Both the position numbers and the translations under genes were made by a program. 64,000 bases of DNA from HK-STAS-PATE-42 sp964461505. GTDB taxonomy: Bacteria; Patescibacteriota; Saccharimonadia; Saccharimonadales; HK-STAS-PATE-42. The DNA is taken from positions 67,321 to 131,320 of the forward strand of contig CAYWUW010000002.1 of NCBI GenBank assembly GCA_964461505.1. The letters run 5' to 3'. Numbering within the stretch: the stretch's first letter is position 1; each line of letters opens with the position of its first letter. The notes under the pieces are model-generated. The model was not told the origin of the DNA. It saw only the letters and a program-made list of their open reading frames with translations, and made no database searches. Below are positions 18,658 through 26,512 of this stretch, piece after piece.

Positions 18658-19065
18658 TTTTTGTCATTCCTATACATTTCTTCGTCATCCCTGCGCAGGT
18701 GGAGATCTTGGATTTAAAGTTAAGCTTAATTACTGGCAACCTTTATCCCTTGGAGCTATCTCTTGGAGCCTTCCAGGATCGTCCCAGGATCGTCCAAAAA
18801 GTTCGCCCGAGGATGGAGCGAGCTAGTACGATTTAGATTGTTCACCAAGCTTAAGCGTAGCTTCCGCAGGGCAGTCCCCCTCCCCCGAGAGGAGGAGCCT
18901 GCCCCGCATTTATTGCGGGGGTTAGGGGAAGGGTGAAAAAGAAGGAGAGGAGAAAGCCCCCTCCGGCCTTTCAGGCCACCTCCCCAAGAAAAAAGGGGGG
19001 GGGAATAAGAGGGCTAAGCTTAAATCTCCGCCGCTGTCATTCTGAGCGCATGCGAAGAATCCAAT
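18658..19065. repeat. Cluster of intergenic palindromic repeats between VKOR and dnaJ
   Basis: This gap of about 650 bp has no convincing gene. It holds at least five repeat units. TTGTCATTCC...GTCATCCCTGCGCAGG lies at 18660-18705, and a TTCCAGGATCGTCCCAGGATCG block at 18768-18800. A CCCCCTCCCCCGAGAGGAGG and GCCTGCCCCGCA...TTGCGGGG pair lies at 18871-18921. CCCCCTCCGG...CCACCTCCCC lies at 18957-18990. CTGTCATTCTGAGCGCATGCGAAGAATCC lies at 19036-19063 in two halves. Each can form hairpins. Similar units recur at 20416-20800, 32490, 57116 and 62256, and inside leuS and polA. Confidence 0.7.
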
Positions 19066-19144
19066 TAAAGATCAAAAATCCTTATTCCACTGAATCCATA
19101 CTTTGTTCGTTACTCTTACGGCTCTAGATTAGGGCAGAGATCTC

Positions 19145-19171
19145 TTGGCACTTTGGTGTATAGAGTGCTAG
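19145..19171 (+). promoter_or_regulatory. CIRCE operator overlapping the dnaJ promoter
   Basis: TTGGCACTT-N9-GAGTGCTAG matches the HrcA operator TTAGCACTC-N9-GAGTGCTAA at 15 of 18 arm positions. TTGGCA (19145-19150) and TAGAAT (19168-19173), 17 bp apart, form a promoter, so the operator spans -35 to -10. Transcription would start near 19180, leaving a leader of about 84 nt before dnaJ. HrcA control is inferred from the site; hrcA is not in the window. Confidence 0.75.
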
Positions 19172-19263
19172 AATTAAGCTTAGTGTGTTAGAATCTAAAG
19201 TCTAAGTTCTGAAAACGTGACGCTCCGCTGTGACACGTAAATTCGGGAGAATGTGTTCAAAAT

Positions 19264-20406
19264 ATGGCAGAAAAAAGAGATTATTATGATGTTTTAGGGG
19301 TCGGGAAAAGTGCCTCGGCAGATGAAATTAAGAAGGCCTTTAGAAAAGCCGCCGTAAAACACCACCCGGATAAAGAAGGCGGCGATGAGGTTAAGTTTAA
19401 AGAGGCGGCCGAGGCTTACGAAGTTTTAAGCAATGCAGAAAAAAAACAGCGCTACGATCAATTTGGCCATGCTGGAGTTAACGGTGGCGGAGGCCCAGGT
19501 GGAGCTGGCGGAGGCGGAGCTGGTTTTGGTGGGTTCGATTTTGGTGGAGCTGGCGGCGGGTTCAGCTTTGATATTTCGGATTTAGGCCTAGATGATATTT
19601 TAGGCAGCTTTTTTGGGGGTGCTTTTGGTGGGGGTGGAGCTGGCGGAGGCCGCGGAAAGCGGAAATCTCGTGGGGCCGATTTGCAAACTCTAATTACTTT
19701 AAGTTTTGAAGAGGCGGTATTTGGAGTTGAAAAAAAGATTGATGTTACTACAGAACTGGCCTGCGAGCACTGTGGAGGTTCAAAGGCGGAGCCTGGTTCT
19801 AAGCTTAAAAAATGCCCAACTTGTGATGGCAAAGGCCACATCAACAAAGTTTTTAGCACTCCGTTTGGGCAGATTAATCAAGATGAGGTTTGCCCAACTT
19901 GCCATGGAGATGGTCAGGTTCCGGAGGTTCCTTGCTCGGTGTGTCATGGTTCTGGTAGAACTAGGCAAACAGAAGAGGTTAAGCTTAGTATTCCGCAAGG
20001 TGTTGATGATGGTGCGGCAATTCGTGTTAGCGGCAAAGGTGCAATAGGCGAAGATGGTTCTAGAGGAGATTTGTATGTAGAAATTAGGGTTAAGCCTCAT
20101 AAAAAGTTTACAAGAGAGGGTAATTTGATTCTTTCTTCAGAAGAGGTGGAGATGGTTGATGCGGCGATTGGGGTAGAAATTGAGGTAGAAACGGTTGATG
20201 GAAAGGTTAAGATGCGAGTTCCGGCTGGTACGCAAAGTGGAACTGATTTTAAGCTTAGTGGTCGAGGTGTTCCTTATGTTAGAGGTAGCGGCCGGGGCGA
20301 TCATATTGTAACAATTAGGGTTAAGACTCCAACCAATTTGAGCAAAAAGCAAAAAGATTTGCTAGAGGAATTTAAATCTAGCAAAAAACGCGGATTATTT
20401 AGGTAA
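19264..20406 (+). CDS. dnaJ: Chaperone DnaJ (Hsp40)
   Basis: The 380-residue co-chaperone stimulates DnaK ATPase. The J domain (residues 4-68) has HHPDK. A long Gly-rich region (about 77-133) with FDFGGAGGGFSFD follows. The zinc-binding domain has four CxxCxG-type repeats: CEHCGG, CPTCDGKG, CPTCHGDG and CSVCHGSG. Two C-terminal substrate-binding domains complete the family layout. A CIRCE-overlapped promoter lies upstream at 19145. dnaK is encoded about 13 kb away rather than next to it, and no grpE is seen. Confidence 0.97.
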   Translation: MAEKRDYYDVLGVGKSASADEIKKAFRKAAVKHHPDKEGGDEVKFKEAAEAYEVLSNAEKKQRYDQFGHAGVNGGGGPGGAGGGGAGFGGFDFGGAGGGFSFDISDLGLDDILGSFFGGAFGGGGAGGGRGKRKSRGADLQTLITLSFEEAVFGVEKKIDVTTELACEHCGGSKAEPGSKLKKCPTCDGKGHINKVFSTPFGQINQDEVCPTCHGDGQVPEVPCSVCHGSGRTRQTEEVKLSIPQGVDDGAAIRVSGKGAIGEDGSRGDLYVEIRVKPHKKFTREGNLILSSEEVEMVDAAIGVEIEVETVDGKVKMRVPAGTQSGTDFKLSGRGVPYVRGSGRGDHIVTIRVKTPTNLSKKQKDLLEEFKSSKKRGLFR

Positions 20407-20415
20407 GCGCTACTT

Positions 20416-20800
20416 TGTCATCTCGACCGGAGCGTAAGCAGAGTGGAGAGATCCCATTGCTACCTCGAGCAGTTTTGTAACACAAAAACTTAAATTGTAT
20501 TCGGGAGATCTCTCGACAAGCTCGAGATGACAAAAAGATGTTAGACTCATACTCCTCCACTGTCATTCTGAACGTATGTGAAGAATCCAGTCAGAAAGAA
20601 AGAGCCCTTATCTTACTTTTGGATCCCTACGTCGCTCGTCGCTCTCGCCCCTACACTATTACTTAAGCTTAACTTCTAACCCTGTCATCCTGAGTGGAGT
20701 GTAGCGGAATCGAAGGATCTCATTCACATTATTTGTCATCCCAGCACTGAAATTAATTCAGCATAAACTCTGGCCGGGATCTATGCTACGCAGAAAAAGA
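20416..20800. repeat. Cluster of intergenic palindromic repeats after dnaJ
   Basis: No gene is seen in 20407-20870. The largest unit (20416-20531) starts TTTGTCATCTCGACC and ends CTCGAGATGACAAA, an inverted pair about 115 bp apart. Further units are CTGTCATTCTGAACG...GAAGAATCC (20558-20590), GTCATCCTGAGTGGAG...CGAAGGATCTC (20689-20730) and TTTGTCATCCCAGCACTGAA...TTCAGC (20734-20765). The first may also act as the dnaJ terminator. These are the same families as at 18658 and 57116. Confidence 0.7.
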
Positions 20801-20870
20801 ACTTTATTAAGCTTAAGTTTTTAATTAAGCTTAGCAAAGAGTATAATCTTTACAAAAGAAGGAGATTATT

Positions 20871-21593
20871 ATGCCAAAAAGTTTTAATATAGTTCCAGAA
20901 ATCGCCGGGGTTGATACTAGTGATCCATCCCGATTTTACAGTTGCGAAGAGCAAAGTGCGGTGATAAAAGAAGTGTTGGGGGGGGTAAAGCTTCCGAAGC
21001 TAGATGATTCAGCACTTTATATTGGCAGAAGGCGCCAGGGTAAAGGATATTCTAGCACGGCAGGTAGAATATATGTAGCAAATGACGGTGGGGGCAGAAG
21101 GCTGTTAACTCACCTGGACCCTGAAGATAAAAGTGGCGGTGCCTATGGTGGGTTCCTGGCCGTAGCAACTAAAGCAGCCTTAAATGCTGGAAGAAAAGCT
21201 CAAGAAGATGAGCTTTTTGGCGAGAAGGATAGAACCGCCAAGATCGGACCTAAGCTTAACGATCATCTTTACAACCTGACCGATTACTTATTGATTGGAG
21301 CAAGCAATCCTCAAGATTTTAGTGGTGTAGACAGAAATGCGTTTGAGAATGCTATTAAGCGCAGCATGAGTGGAAGTGGCCCAGAGGATGCAGTCGCCCA
21401 CTACTTGGTACACTTGGAAAGATTATGTGCAGTGTCCCCAGGATTGTTGGAGGGGCTTTTCACCCACATAGAGAACAGAGACATCATCAAGGCAGCAATT
21501 AAGCGTCGTGTTAGGTTTGCAGAGCGAGTTGGCGATGCGCTTAGACTTAAGGCCTTTGGGCTTGAGCCAATTAAATTTGAAGTTTTTGATTAA
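20871..21593 (+). CDS. Hypothetical cytoplasmic protein (240 aa)
   Basis: The protein has no signal peptide or membrane segment. The N-terminal half contains YIGRRRQGKGYSS and YVANDGGGRRLLTHLDPEDKSGG, a Gly- and charge-rich segment. The C-terminal half is helical, with HYLVHLERLCAVSPGLLEGLF. I do not recognise the family. Expression signals are strong: TATAAT at 20842-20847 and AGAAGGAG ending 6 nt before the ATG, a conventional leadered arrangement. It precedes the ATP-grasp cluster but has its own promoter, so a functional link is uncertain. Confidence 0.7.
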   Translation: MPKSFNIVPEIAGVDTSDPSRFYSCEEQSAVIKEVLGGVKLPKLDDSALYIGRRRQGKGYSSTAGRIYVANDGGGRRLLTHLDPEDKSGGAYGGFLAVATKAALNAGRKAQEDELFGEKDRTAKIGPKLNDHLYNLTDYLLIGASNPQDFSGVDRNAFENAIKRSMSGSGPEDAVAHYLVHLERLCAVSPGLLEGLFTHIENRDIIKAAIKRRVRFAERVGDALRLKAFGLEPIKFEVFD

Positions 21594-21618
21594 GCCTGTG
21601 CTTGAGGCTTAAATCATA

Positions 21619-21648
21619 TTGACTTTTTTACCTCTGATGTGCTAGAAT
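21619..21648 (+). promoter_or_regulatory. Promoter of the ATP-grasp cluster, leaderless geometry
   Basis: TTGACT (21619-21624) and TAGAAT (21643-21648) are 18 bp apart. The -10 box ends 7 nt before ATG 21656, and no Shine-Dalgarno sequence fits, which predicts a leaderless transcript for the cluster. Confidence 0.7.
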
Positions 21649-21655
21649 TATAGGC

Positions 21656-22588
21656 ATGTTAAGCGGTGGTTCAAAATCAAAAAATAAACAAGTTTTGGTG
21701 CTTTTTCCGTATAAAAAGGATAGGCGCCTAGATTTTGCTGGCTTTGTTAAAAAAGTTAACGAGCATTCTGAGGGTGAAGATGTTGCCGTTCAGGGGAGTT
21801 TGAAGAATCTAATTTTTGAGATTCAGAATTCTAAGCTTAAGATTACCGAAAGCATGAGCGGGCGAGATCTAAAAGAATTTAAAGCAATTTATATTCGGAG
21901 GTTAAAAACTAGAACGCAAGAAAAAGTTACGGCTGTGGCCGTGGCGGCAAACTCTTGGGGAATTAAGGTTGTCAATTCTGAAAATGCTAATTTGCAAAGT
22001 TTTTCTAAACTGACGGAACTTGTAGCGCTAAGCTTAAAGAACCTGCCGGTTCCGGATACGATTATTGCCGCCAAGCCAGAAGTAAAAAAGATGCTTAAAA
22101 GTGGAAAGTTCTGGTTAGAATTTCCGCTAATTATGAAGGATGCGAATGGAAGCATCGGCAGCAGAAATTATCTTATTAAAAATAAAAAGGAGCTTAAAGA
22201 AATCTTAAACTTAAGCGAAAACGCAGATCGGATTTTTGTTTATCAACAAATGGTTGAAAATGATGGAGATTATAGATTCTTAATTACCGGTAATAGGGTT
22301 GGAGTGGTGATTCACAGAAGTGCGGTAGAAGGAGATCATCGAAACAATACCTCTTTAGGCGCAAAGGCGGAGTTAATCTCAAAAAATAAGTTTAGTATTA
22401 AGCTTAGAAGAGATGCGGTGAGCGCGGCAAAAGCTTTAAACCGTGAGCTTTGTGGAGTTGATGTTTTGGTTGATAAAAAGAGCGGAAAGCATTACATTCT
22501 GGAAGTTAATAAAAAGACGATGCTGGATGAAGGAACCTTTGTTTTGGAAAAAATGAGAGCTGTTAGCAAGTTTTTTGAGGAATTATAA
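21656..22588 (+). CDS. RimK-like ATP-grasp ligase (first of three)
   Basis: The 310-residue protein has an N-terminal pre-ATP-grasp Rossmann-like half and an ATP-grasp core. The core is visible as FPLIMKDANGSIGSRNYLI (about residues 158-176), YQQMVENDGDYRFLITG and ICGVDVLV...YILEVNKKT, which supplies the metal-binding E and N. ATP-grasp ligases of the RimK type join amino acids to a carboxylate through an acyl phosphate. The substrate is unknown. It shares layout with the two following genes and leads their operon, with the next start 16 bp after its stop. Confidence 0.8.
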   Translation: MLSGGSKSKNKQVLVLFPYKKDRRLDFAGFVKKVNEHSEGEDVAVQGSLKNLIFEIQNSKLKITESMSGRDLKEFKAIYIRRLKTRTQEKVTAVAVAANSWGIKVVNSENANLQSFSKLTELVALSLKNLPVPDTIIAAKPEVKKMLKSGKFWLEFPLIMKDANGSIGSRNYLIKNKKELKEILNLSENADRIFVYQQMVENDGDYRFLITGNRVGVVIHRSAVEGDHRNNTSLGAKAELISKNKFSIKLRRDAVSAAKALNRELCGVDVLVDKKSGKHYILEVNKKTMLDEGTFVLEKMRAVSKFFEEL

Positions 22589-22604
22589 AAAGGAGTTAAG
22601 TAAT

Positions 22605-24038
22605 ATGAAAAAGATTTTAATTTTAATTGCGAGTGTTCCAAAATCTAAGAGGGCAGAAAATTGGCAGGGCTTTGCAGATGAGGTTTGCAAGAGTTTAGAC
22701 GGCGAAAAATTCGAGCTAGAGCTTTGGGCAATTTCGGAATTGGGATTCTTGGCGGATGGAAGTAGTTCTAAAATCTGGAAGAGGGAGACTGGGCAAGATC
22801 TAAAAGAATTTGATTTGATTGTTATTCGCGATGCCGGAAGGTATAAGGAATTTGCCAGAAGTATTGCCTGGTACGCTAAGCTTAATGAGGTTGCGCTAAT
22901 TGATAGAGTTTGGCAAAAGAGCTTCGGTGGAAGCAAGTTGAGTTATTCTTTTTTGCGGGCTGTAAATGAAATTCCATCCCCCACTACACTTTCGGCAACT
23001 AGCGGAATTAAGCTTTTAAATTCTTACGCTAAGCTTAAGCAGCTGCAGAGTGCGGAGTTTAAACTAGAGCTTCCGCTGGTTTGTAAGGCAATCGATGGGC
23101 GAAAAGGCAACCTTAATTTTTTGGTTAAATCTAAACAGGGACTGAGGGAGGTTTTAAGTGCAGAATACCAAAAAGAGACCTTTTTTGTTCTGCAAGAATA
23201 TATAGAAAATGACGGCGATTGGCGAGTTCTGGTAATTGGCGGTAGAGCGGAAATGGCGATTTTTAGATCTGGCGATAAAAGCAAAACACATCTTAATAAT
23301 AGTTCTAAAGGAGCTGATACTAAGCTTAAGTTGGCGGAAGAAGTTCCAAAAGATATTGCAGATTTGGCCGTAAAGACTGCTGTGAAAGAAAAGTTGAGTG
23401 TGGCCGGAGTTGATATTGTTGAAGATAAAAAAAGTGGCAAGATTTTTGTGCTGGAATCGAACCCTTCTCCACAAATTCAAAGTGGAGCTTTTGTAAGTGA
23501 AAAGATTGCGGCCTATGCCAGAGGTTTATCTAGAATTGCAGAAAGGGAGGCAAGCAAAATTAAGCTTAGCAAGAATGCAAAGTTAGAGCAATCTGGGCAA
23601 ATTGGGAGGCGTGAGTGGGCCGGCGTTTTGGAATCTGGCCAGGCAACTAGAGCCAAAATGGATACCGGAGCTTATTGGTCTACACTGCACATTCAAGAAA
23701 CTAAGCTTAAAAGTGGGCAGGGTTCTGAAGTTTTGGAGGTTGTTTTTGATAATGGCGAAAAAAAGGAATTTGATAAGTTTAGAAAGATTGATGTTGCGCC
23801 AACTAGCGGTTTGGTTGATTCTAGATTTGTGGTTAGGCTTAATATTCTGCTTGGTGAAAAGGTTTTTGAAACTGATATTACTCTAACCAAAAGAGAGGGT
23901 TTAAGATATAAGTTGCTACTTGGTAGAAGAACTTTGAGGCAAGGTGGTTTTATTGTGGATCCGGCAAGAAGTTTTTATTTTGGAAAAAGTAGAAAAGATA
24001 TTAAGCTTAAGCTAGAAGGAGGAGGCAAAGGATTATGA
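22605..24038 (+). CDS. RimK-like ATP-grasp ligase fused to RimB-like (DUF785) aspartyl protease
   Basis: The 477-residue protein combines two activities. Residues 1-310 are an ATP-grasp ligase: LVCKAIDGRKGNLNFLV, LQEYIENDGDWRVLVIGG and VAGVDIV...FVLESNPSPQ. Residues about 335-470 form a retropepsin-like domain of the RimB/DUF785 family, with AKMDTGAYWSTLH (the DTGA active-site loop) and LLLGRRTLRQGGFIVDP. In other bacteria RimK adds glutamates to ribosomal protein S6 and RimB, a separate protein, cleaves such tails. Here ligase and protease share one chain. ATG 22605 is chosen because AAGGAG precedes it; an upstream TTG frame overlaps the first gene. It ends in ATGA overlapping the next start. 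Confidence 0.85.
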   Translation: MKKILILIASVPKSKRAENWQGFADEVCKSLDGEKFELELWAISELGFLADGSSSKIWKRETGQDLKEFDLIVIRDAGRYKEFARSIAWYAKLNEVALIDRVWQKSFGGSKLSYSFLRAVNEIPSPTTLSATSGIKLLNSYAKLKQLQSAEFKLELPLVCKAIDGRKGNLNFLVKSKQGLREVLSAEYQKETFFVLQEYIENDGDWRVLVIGGRAEMAIFRSGDKSKTHLNNSSKGADTKLKLAEEVPKDIADLAVKTAVKEKLSVAGVDIVEDKKSGKIFVLESNPSPQIQSGAFVSEKIAAYARGLSRIAEREASKIKLSKNAKLEQSGQIGRREWAGVLESGQATRAKMDTGAYWSTLHIQETKLKSGQGSEVLEVVFDNGEKKEFDKFRKIDVAPTSGLVDSRFVVRLNILLGEKVFETDITLTKREGLRYKLLLGRRTLRQGGFIVDPARSFYFGKSRKDIKLKLEGGGKGL

Positions 24039-24934
24039 AAATTTTGATTTTAGGCGGAGCAAGCTATACGAATAAGAGGTTGCGAGAGGCGGCAAAAGAA
24101 CGTGGCCACATTTGCCATATCAAAAGCTATAAGAACTGTTATCTTTCGGTTGAATCTGGCGAGACTAAAATCTTTTATAAGGGTAAGGAGTTGGTTGGTT
24201 ACGATGCGGTTATTCCGAGAATTGCCCAGAGTTACACAAAGTATGGAACGGCAGTTTTAAGGCAATTTGAGATGAAGGGAACTTATGTGGCGGCGAGTTC
24301 TTTGGCGATTAATAGAAGTAGAAATAAGCTTAGAAGCATGCAGCTTTTGGCTAAGGCTGGAGTTGGAGTTCCAAAAACAATTATTGCAAATTCCGATTCT
24401 GACACAGATGATATTTTGGATGCTTTTGGAAAAGGACCGTATATTGTTAAAACGTTGAGAGGTACGCACGGCAAAGGCGTTGTTCTGGCGGAAACTAAGA
24501 AGGCGGCAAAAGCAGTAATGCAGGCTTTTTATGTTGAGAACGTCAACTTTATGGTTCAAGAATTTATTGAAGAAAGTGCCGGAACTGACATTCGTGTTTT
24601 AGTAATTGGCGGGCGAATTTATGCCAGCATTAAACGCCAGAGTTTGGATGACGACTTTAGAAGCAACACGCATTTAGGTGGAGAAGGTAAAAAGATTAAG
24701 CTTAGTGAAGAGGAGAAGAAGGCGGCAAAAAAGGCGGCAAAAGTTATGGGTTTGCCAATTTGCGGAGTGGATATGATGAGGAGTTCTCGCGGACCTTTGA
24801 TTTTGGAGGTTAATAGTAGCGCGAGTATTAGGACTCCAGAAAAAATTACTAAAAAAGATATTGCTAGCAAGATGATTAAGTATGTTGAAAATAACGCCAA
24901 GCGCGGGCAAAAAAAAGATAGAGTCGGAGCGTAA
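24035..24934 (+). CDS. rimK: RimK-family ATP-grasp amino-acid ligase (third of three)
   Basis: The 299-residue protein is the closest of the three to classical RimK. It has an N-terminal domain with ILILGGASYTNKRL, then ATP-grasp elements PYIVKTLRGTHGKGVVLAE (about 148-166), FMVQEFIEESAGTDIRVLVIGG, AS(I)KRQS and GVDMMRSSRGPLILEVNSSASI. RimK enzymes ligate glutamate to protein C-termini or make poly-glutamate. The ATGA overlap with the fused ligase-protease indicates translational coupling and a shared pathway. The target cannot be deduced; ribosomal protein S6 or a secreted peptide are options. The C-terminus is Lys/Arg-rich. Confidence 0.85.
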   Translation: MKILILGGASYTNKRLREAAKERGHICHIKSYKNCYLSVESGETKIFYKGKELVGYDAVIPRIAQSYTKYGTAVLRQFEMKGTYVAASSLAINRSRNKLRSMQLLAKAGVGVPKTIIANSDSDTDDILDAFGKGPYIVKTLRGTHGKGVVLAETKKAAKAVMQAFYVENVNFMVQEFIEESAGTDIRVLVIGGRIYASIKRQSLDDDFRSNTHLGGEGKKIKLSEEEKKAAKKAAKVMGLPICGVDMMRSSRGPLILEVNSSASIRTPEKITKKDIASKMIKYVENNAKRGQKKDRVGA

Positions 24935-25223
24935 AAAGCTAATAGAACAATTCGCCGAAACACTAGGGTTTGGAAAACCACCTCGCAGAAGATCCACTGA
25001 TGCGTATGTAATTTTGCATGCTAGAGCAGAAGATCACCCTCCAACAATAGAGGAGGAAGGTGGAAATATTATTGTACGTACGGCTACCTCCCTTACTCCG
25101 CATGGCACGGTTAGGCTGCCGAACGGATCGATAGTTGGAGCAACCTGCTTAGGCAATGACGGTAAAAACTTTGTGCGTTCGCACGCTTCTCTCGACCCGG
25201 ACAAAGTTAAGTTCTCGCATTAG
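24882..25223 (+). CDS. Hypothetical protein (113 aa) overlapping rimK
   Basis: The ATG at 24882 lies 53 bp inside rimK in another frame, and no later start codon is available before the conserved-looking part. The product is basic at its start (GKKKIESERKK) and then has a compact mixed region with VILHARAED, VRTATSLTPHGTVRLPNGSIVGATC. No membrane segment or known motif is seen. Its stop is 2 bp before the next gene, so it is operonic. The sequence looks coding, but the family is not recognised. Confidence 0.5.
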   Translation: MLKITPSAGKKKIESERKKLIEQFAETLGFGKPPRRRSTDAYVILHARAEDHPPTIEEEGGNIIVRTATSLTPHGTVRLPNGSIVGATCLGNDGKNFVRSHASLDPDKVKFSH

Positions 25224-25225
25224 AA

Positions 25226-25766
25226 ATGGCTAGAGATGTGGCTTGGCTAATTCTTGGGGATAGTAACTCCGTTTTTATTAAGCTTAATGGTTTTGAGAAT
25301 TTGGCGGAGGTTGGTTCTAGAGTTAAGGATGCGCTTGCTAAACTTAAGGTTCTAGAAAATGGGGAGGTTCTAATTTTAGGAGTTGGCGTGAATGACTGCG
25401 CGGCGATTGTTAATCTTAAATCTGGCAATAAATTGGAACCGGAATTTGAAGAGTTTGAAAAAGATTATTTAGAATTATTAAGCTTAGCAAAATCTAAATT
25501 TAAGCGAGTTGTTGTGCTAGGCTTAATTTGTTCGACTGAAGAAAATGTAGAACTTGAAGACGCAGAGATTCAATATTCCAACAAAACAATAATTAAGTTT
25601 AACAAGTTAGTTGAAGATTTGTGCAATAACTTAGAGCTGGAATTTGTAAATCTACTCCCTTTTTTTGGGTAAAGAAGAAGATTTGCTTTTTGATCACATC
25701 CATCCAAACAAGAAGGGCCAGAGAATTATTTTATCTTGCCTGAATGATAAATTGTTCGCCAGTTGA
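25226..25766 (+). pseudogene. SGNH/GDSL hydrolase with a frameshift in a T7 run
   Basis: The first frame (25226-25672) has the block I motif ILGDSNS and block III GVGVND, but stops right after a run of seven T at 25660-25666. Reading with one T fewer, the sequence continues LGKEEDLLFDHIHPNKKGQ and ends at TGA 25764-25766. That restores the DxxH catalytic motif (DHIH) and a normal length of about 179 residues. A one-base insertion, an assembly error or polymerase/ribosome slippage on T7 are all possible. Family members are esterases or lipases. It is last in the ATP-grasp operon and overlaps the convergent gene by about 40 bp. Confidence 0.8.
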
Positions 25767-26502
25767 GCCAAACCCAGAACATCGTTAAGTAGTGCCCAAA
25801 GAATCTGTTCTTTTTGATCTTGAGAATTTTGGTTTTGGTAGATTTAAGCTTAGCAATAACTTTTTCTGTTTGCTCGGGAACGATGACCGTATCTGATTTG
25901 CTGTAGGTTATTCGGAGCGGTGTTCTTTTTGCAAACCCTAGATTGTTTATCAGATCTAGCTCAGACCACATCTTCTGAATTTTGCTAAGCTTAAACCCTT
26001 GTTCTTCGTAGCTCTTTTTAAGATTTTTAGTTCTAGAACTTAGCCATAAAGATGTAGAGAGCTCGGCGCCTGGACAGACTAGATCTATAGAATTAAGCTT
26101 AGAGTAATCTAGACGATTGGCAACATAAGCTGCAATGCCGGTTCCAACGCTTAAGCCTACGATGTTGAAGTTAGAATAATTTTTGCTTAAGCTTAAAACT
26201 TTGTTTAGCGCTTGCTGGCAAACTCTTTTGCACTGTTTGGTAGTTTGCTTTGGATCTTTGAGTAGGAGTGATTTTGGGGAGATGGAATATACATCATGAT
26301 TCTTTGGAACTTGCTTCATAATCCACTTTTGCATAACTTCTCCAGATTGCCACGGTGCGAAGATGAAGGTAGCTTTTTGATTGCCTGGGCGAGTTCTAGA
26401 TATTAAGCTTAGTGCATTTTTAGAGTTTGCGGAATTTGTTGATTTGTCAAAATCTGTTTTTGCCAGAAATCTTTCTAGAAGAAGATCCGTTTTAAGCTTC
26501 AT
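25726..26502 (-). CDS. Alpha/beta-hydrolase-fold protein
   Basis: The 258-residue protein has the nucleophile elbow GLSVGTG (Ser) near residue 117, an Asp in YSKSDTVI near 205 and a His in FFGHYLT near 237. This is the order and spacing of an alpha/beta-hydrolase triad. FIFAPWQSGEVM near residue 43 would form the oxyanion region. No signal peptide is seen. The substrate is unknown. It is tail-to-tail with the SGNH gene and is followed upstream by alaS with a 10-bp gap, so it is probably co-transcribed with alaS. Confidence 0.7.
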   Translation of the reverse strand: MKLKTDLLLERFLAKTDFDKSTNSANSKNALSLISRTRPGNQKATFIFAPWQSGEVMQKWIMKQVPKNHDVYSISPKSLLLKDPKQTTKQCKRVCQQALNKVLSLSKNYSNFNIVGLSVGTGIAAYVANRLDYSKLNSIDLVCPGAELSTSLWLSSRTKNLKKSYEEQGFKLSKIQKMWSELDLINNLGFAKRTPLRITYSKSDTVIVPEQTEKVIAKLKSTKTKILKIKKNRFFGHYLTMFWVWLNWRTIYHSGKIK

Positions 26503-26512
26503 AAATTTAAGT

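Noticed and set aside
18658..20800. CRISPR array in the repeat-rich gaps around dnaJ
   Set aside because: Units differ in length, orientation and spacing, there are no uniform repeat-spacer blocks, and no cas gene is present.
24257..24997. Antisense open frames over rimK
   Set aside because: They are rich in Leu/Ser/Phe as expected from antisense of Lys/Glu-rich genes, and no promoter or known motif supports them.
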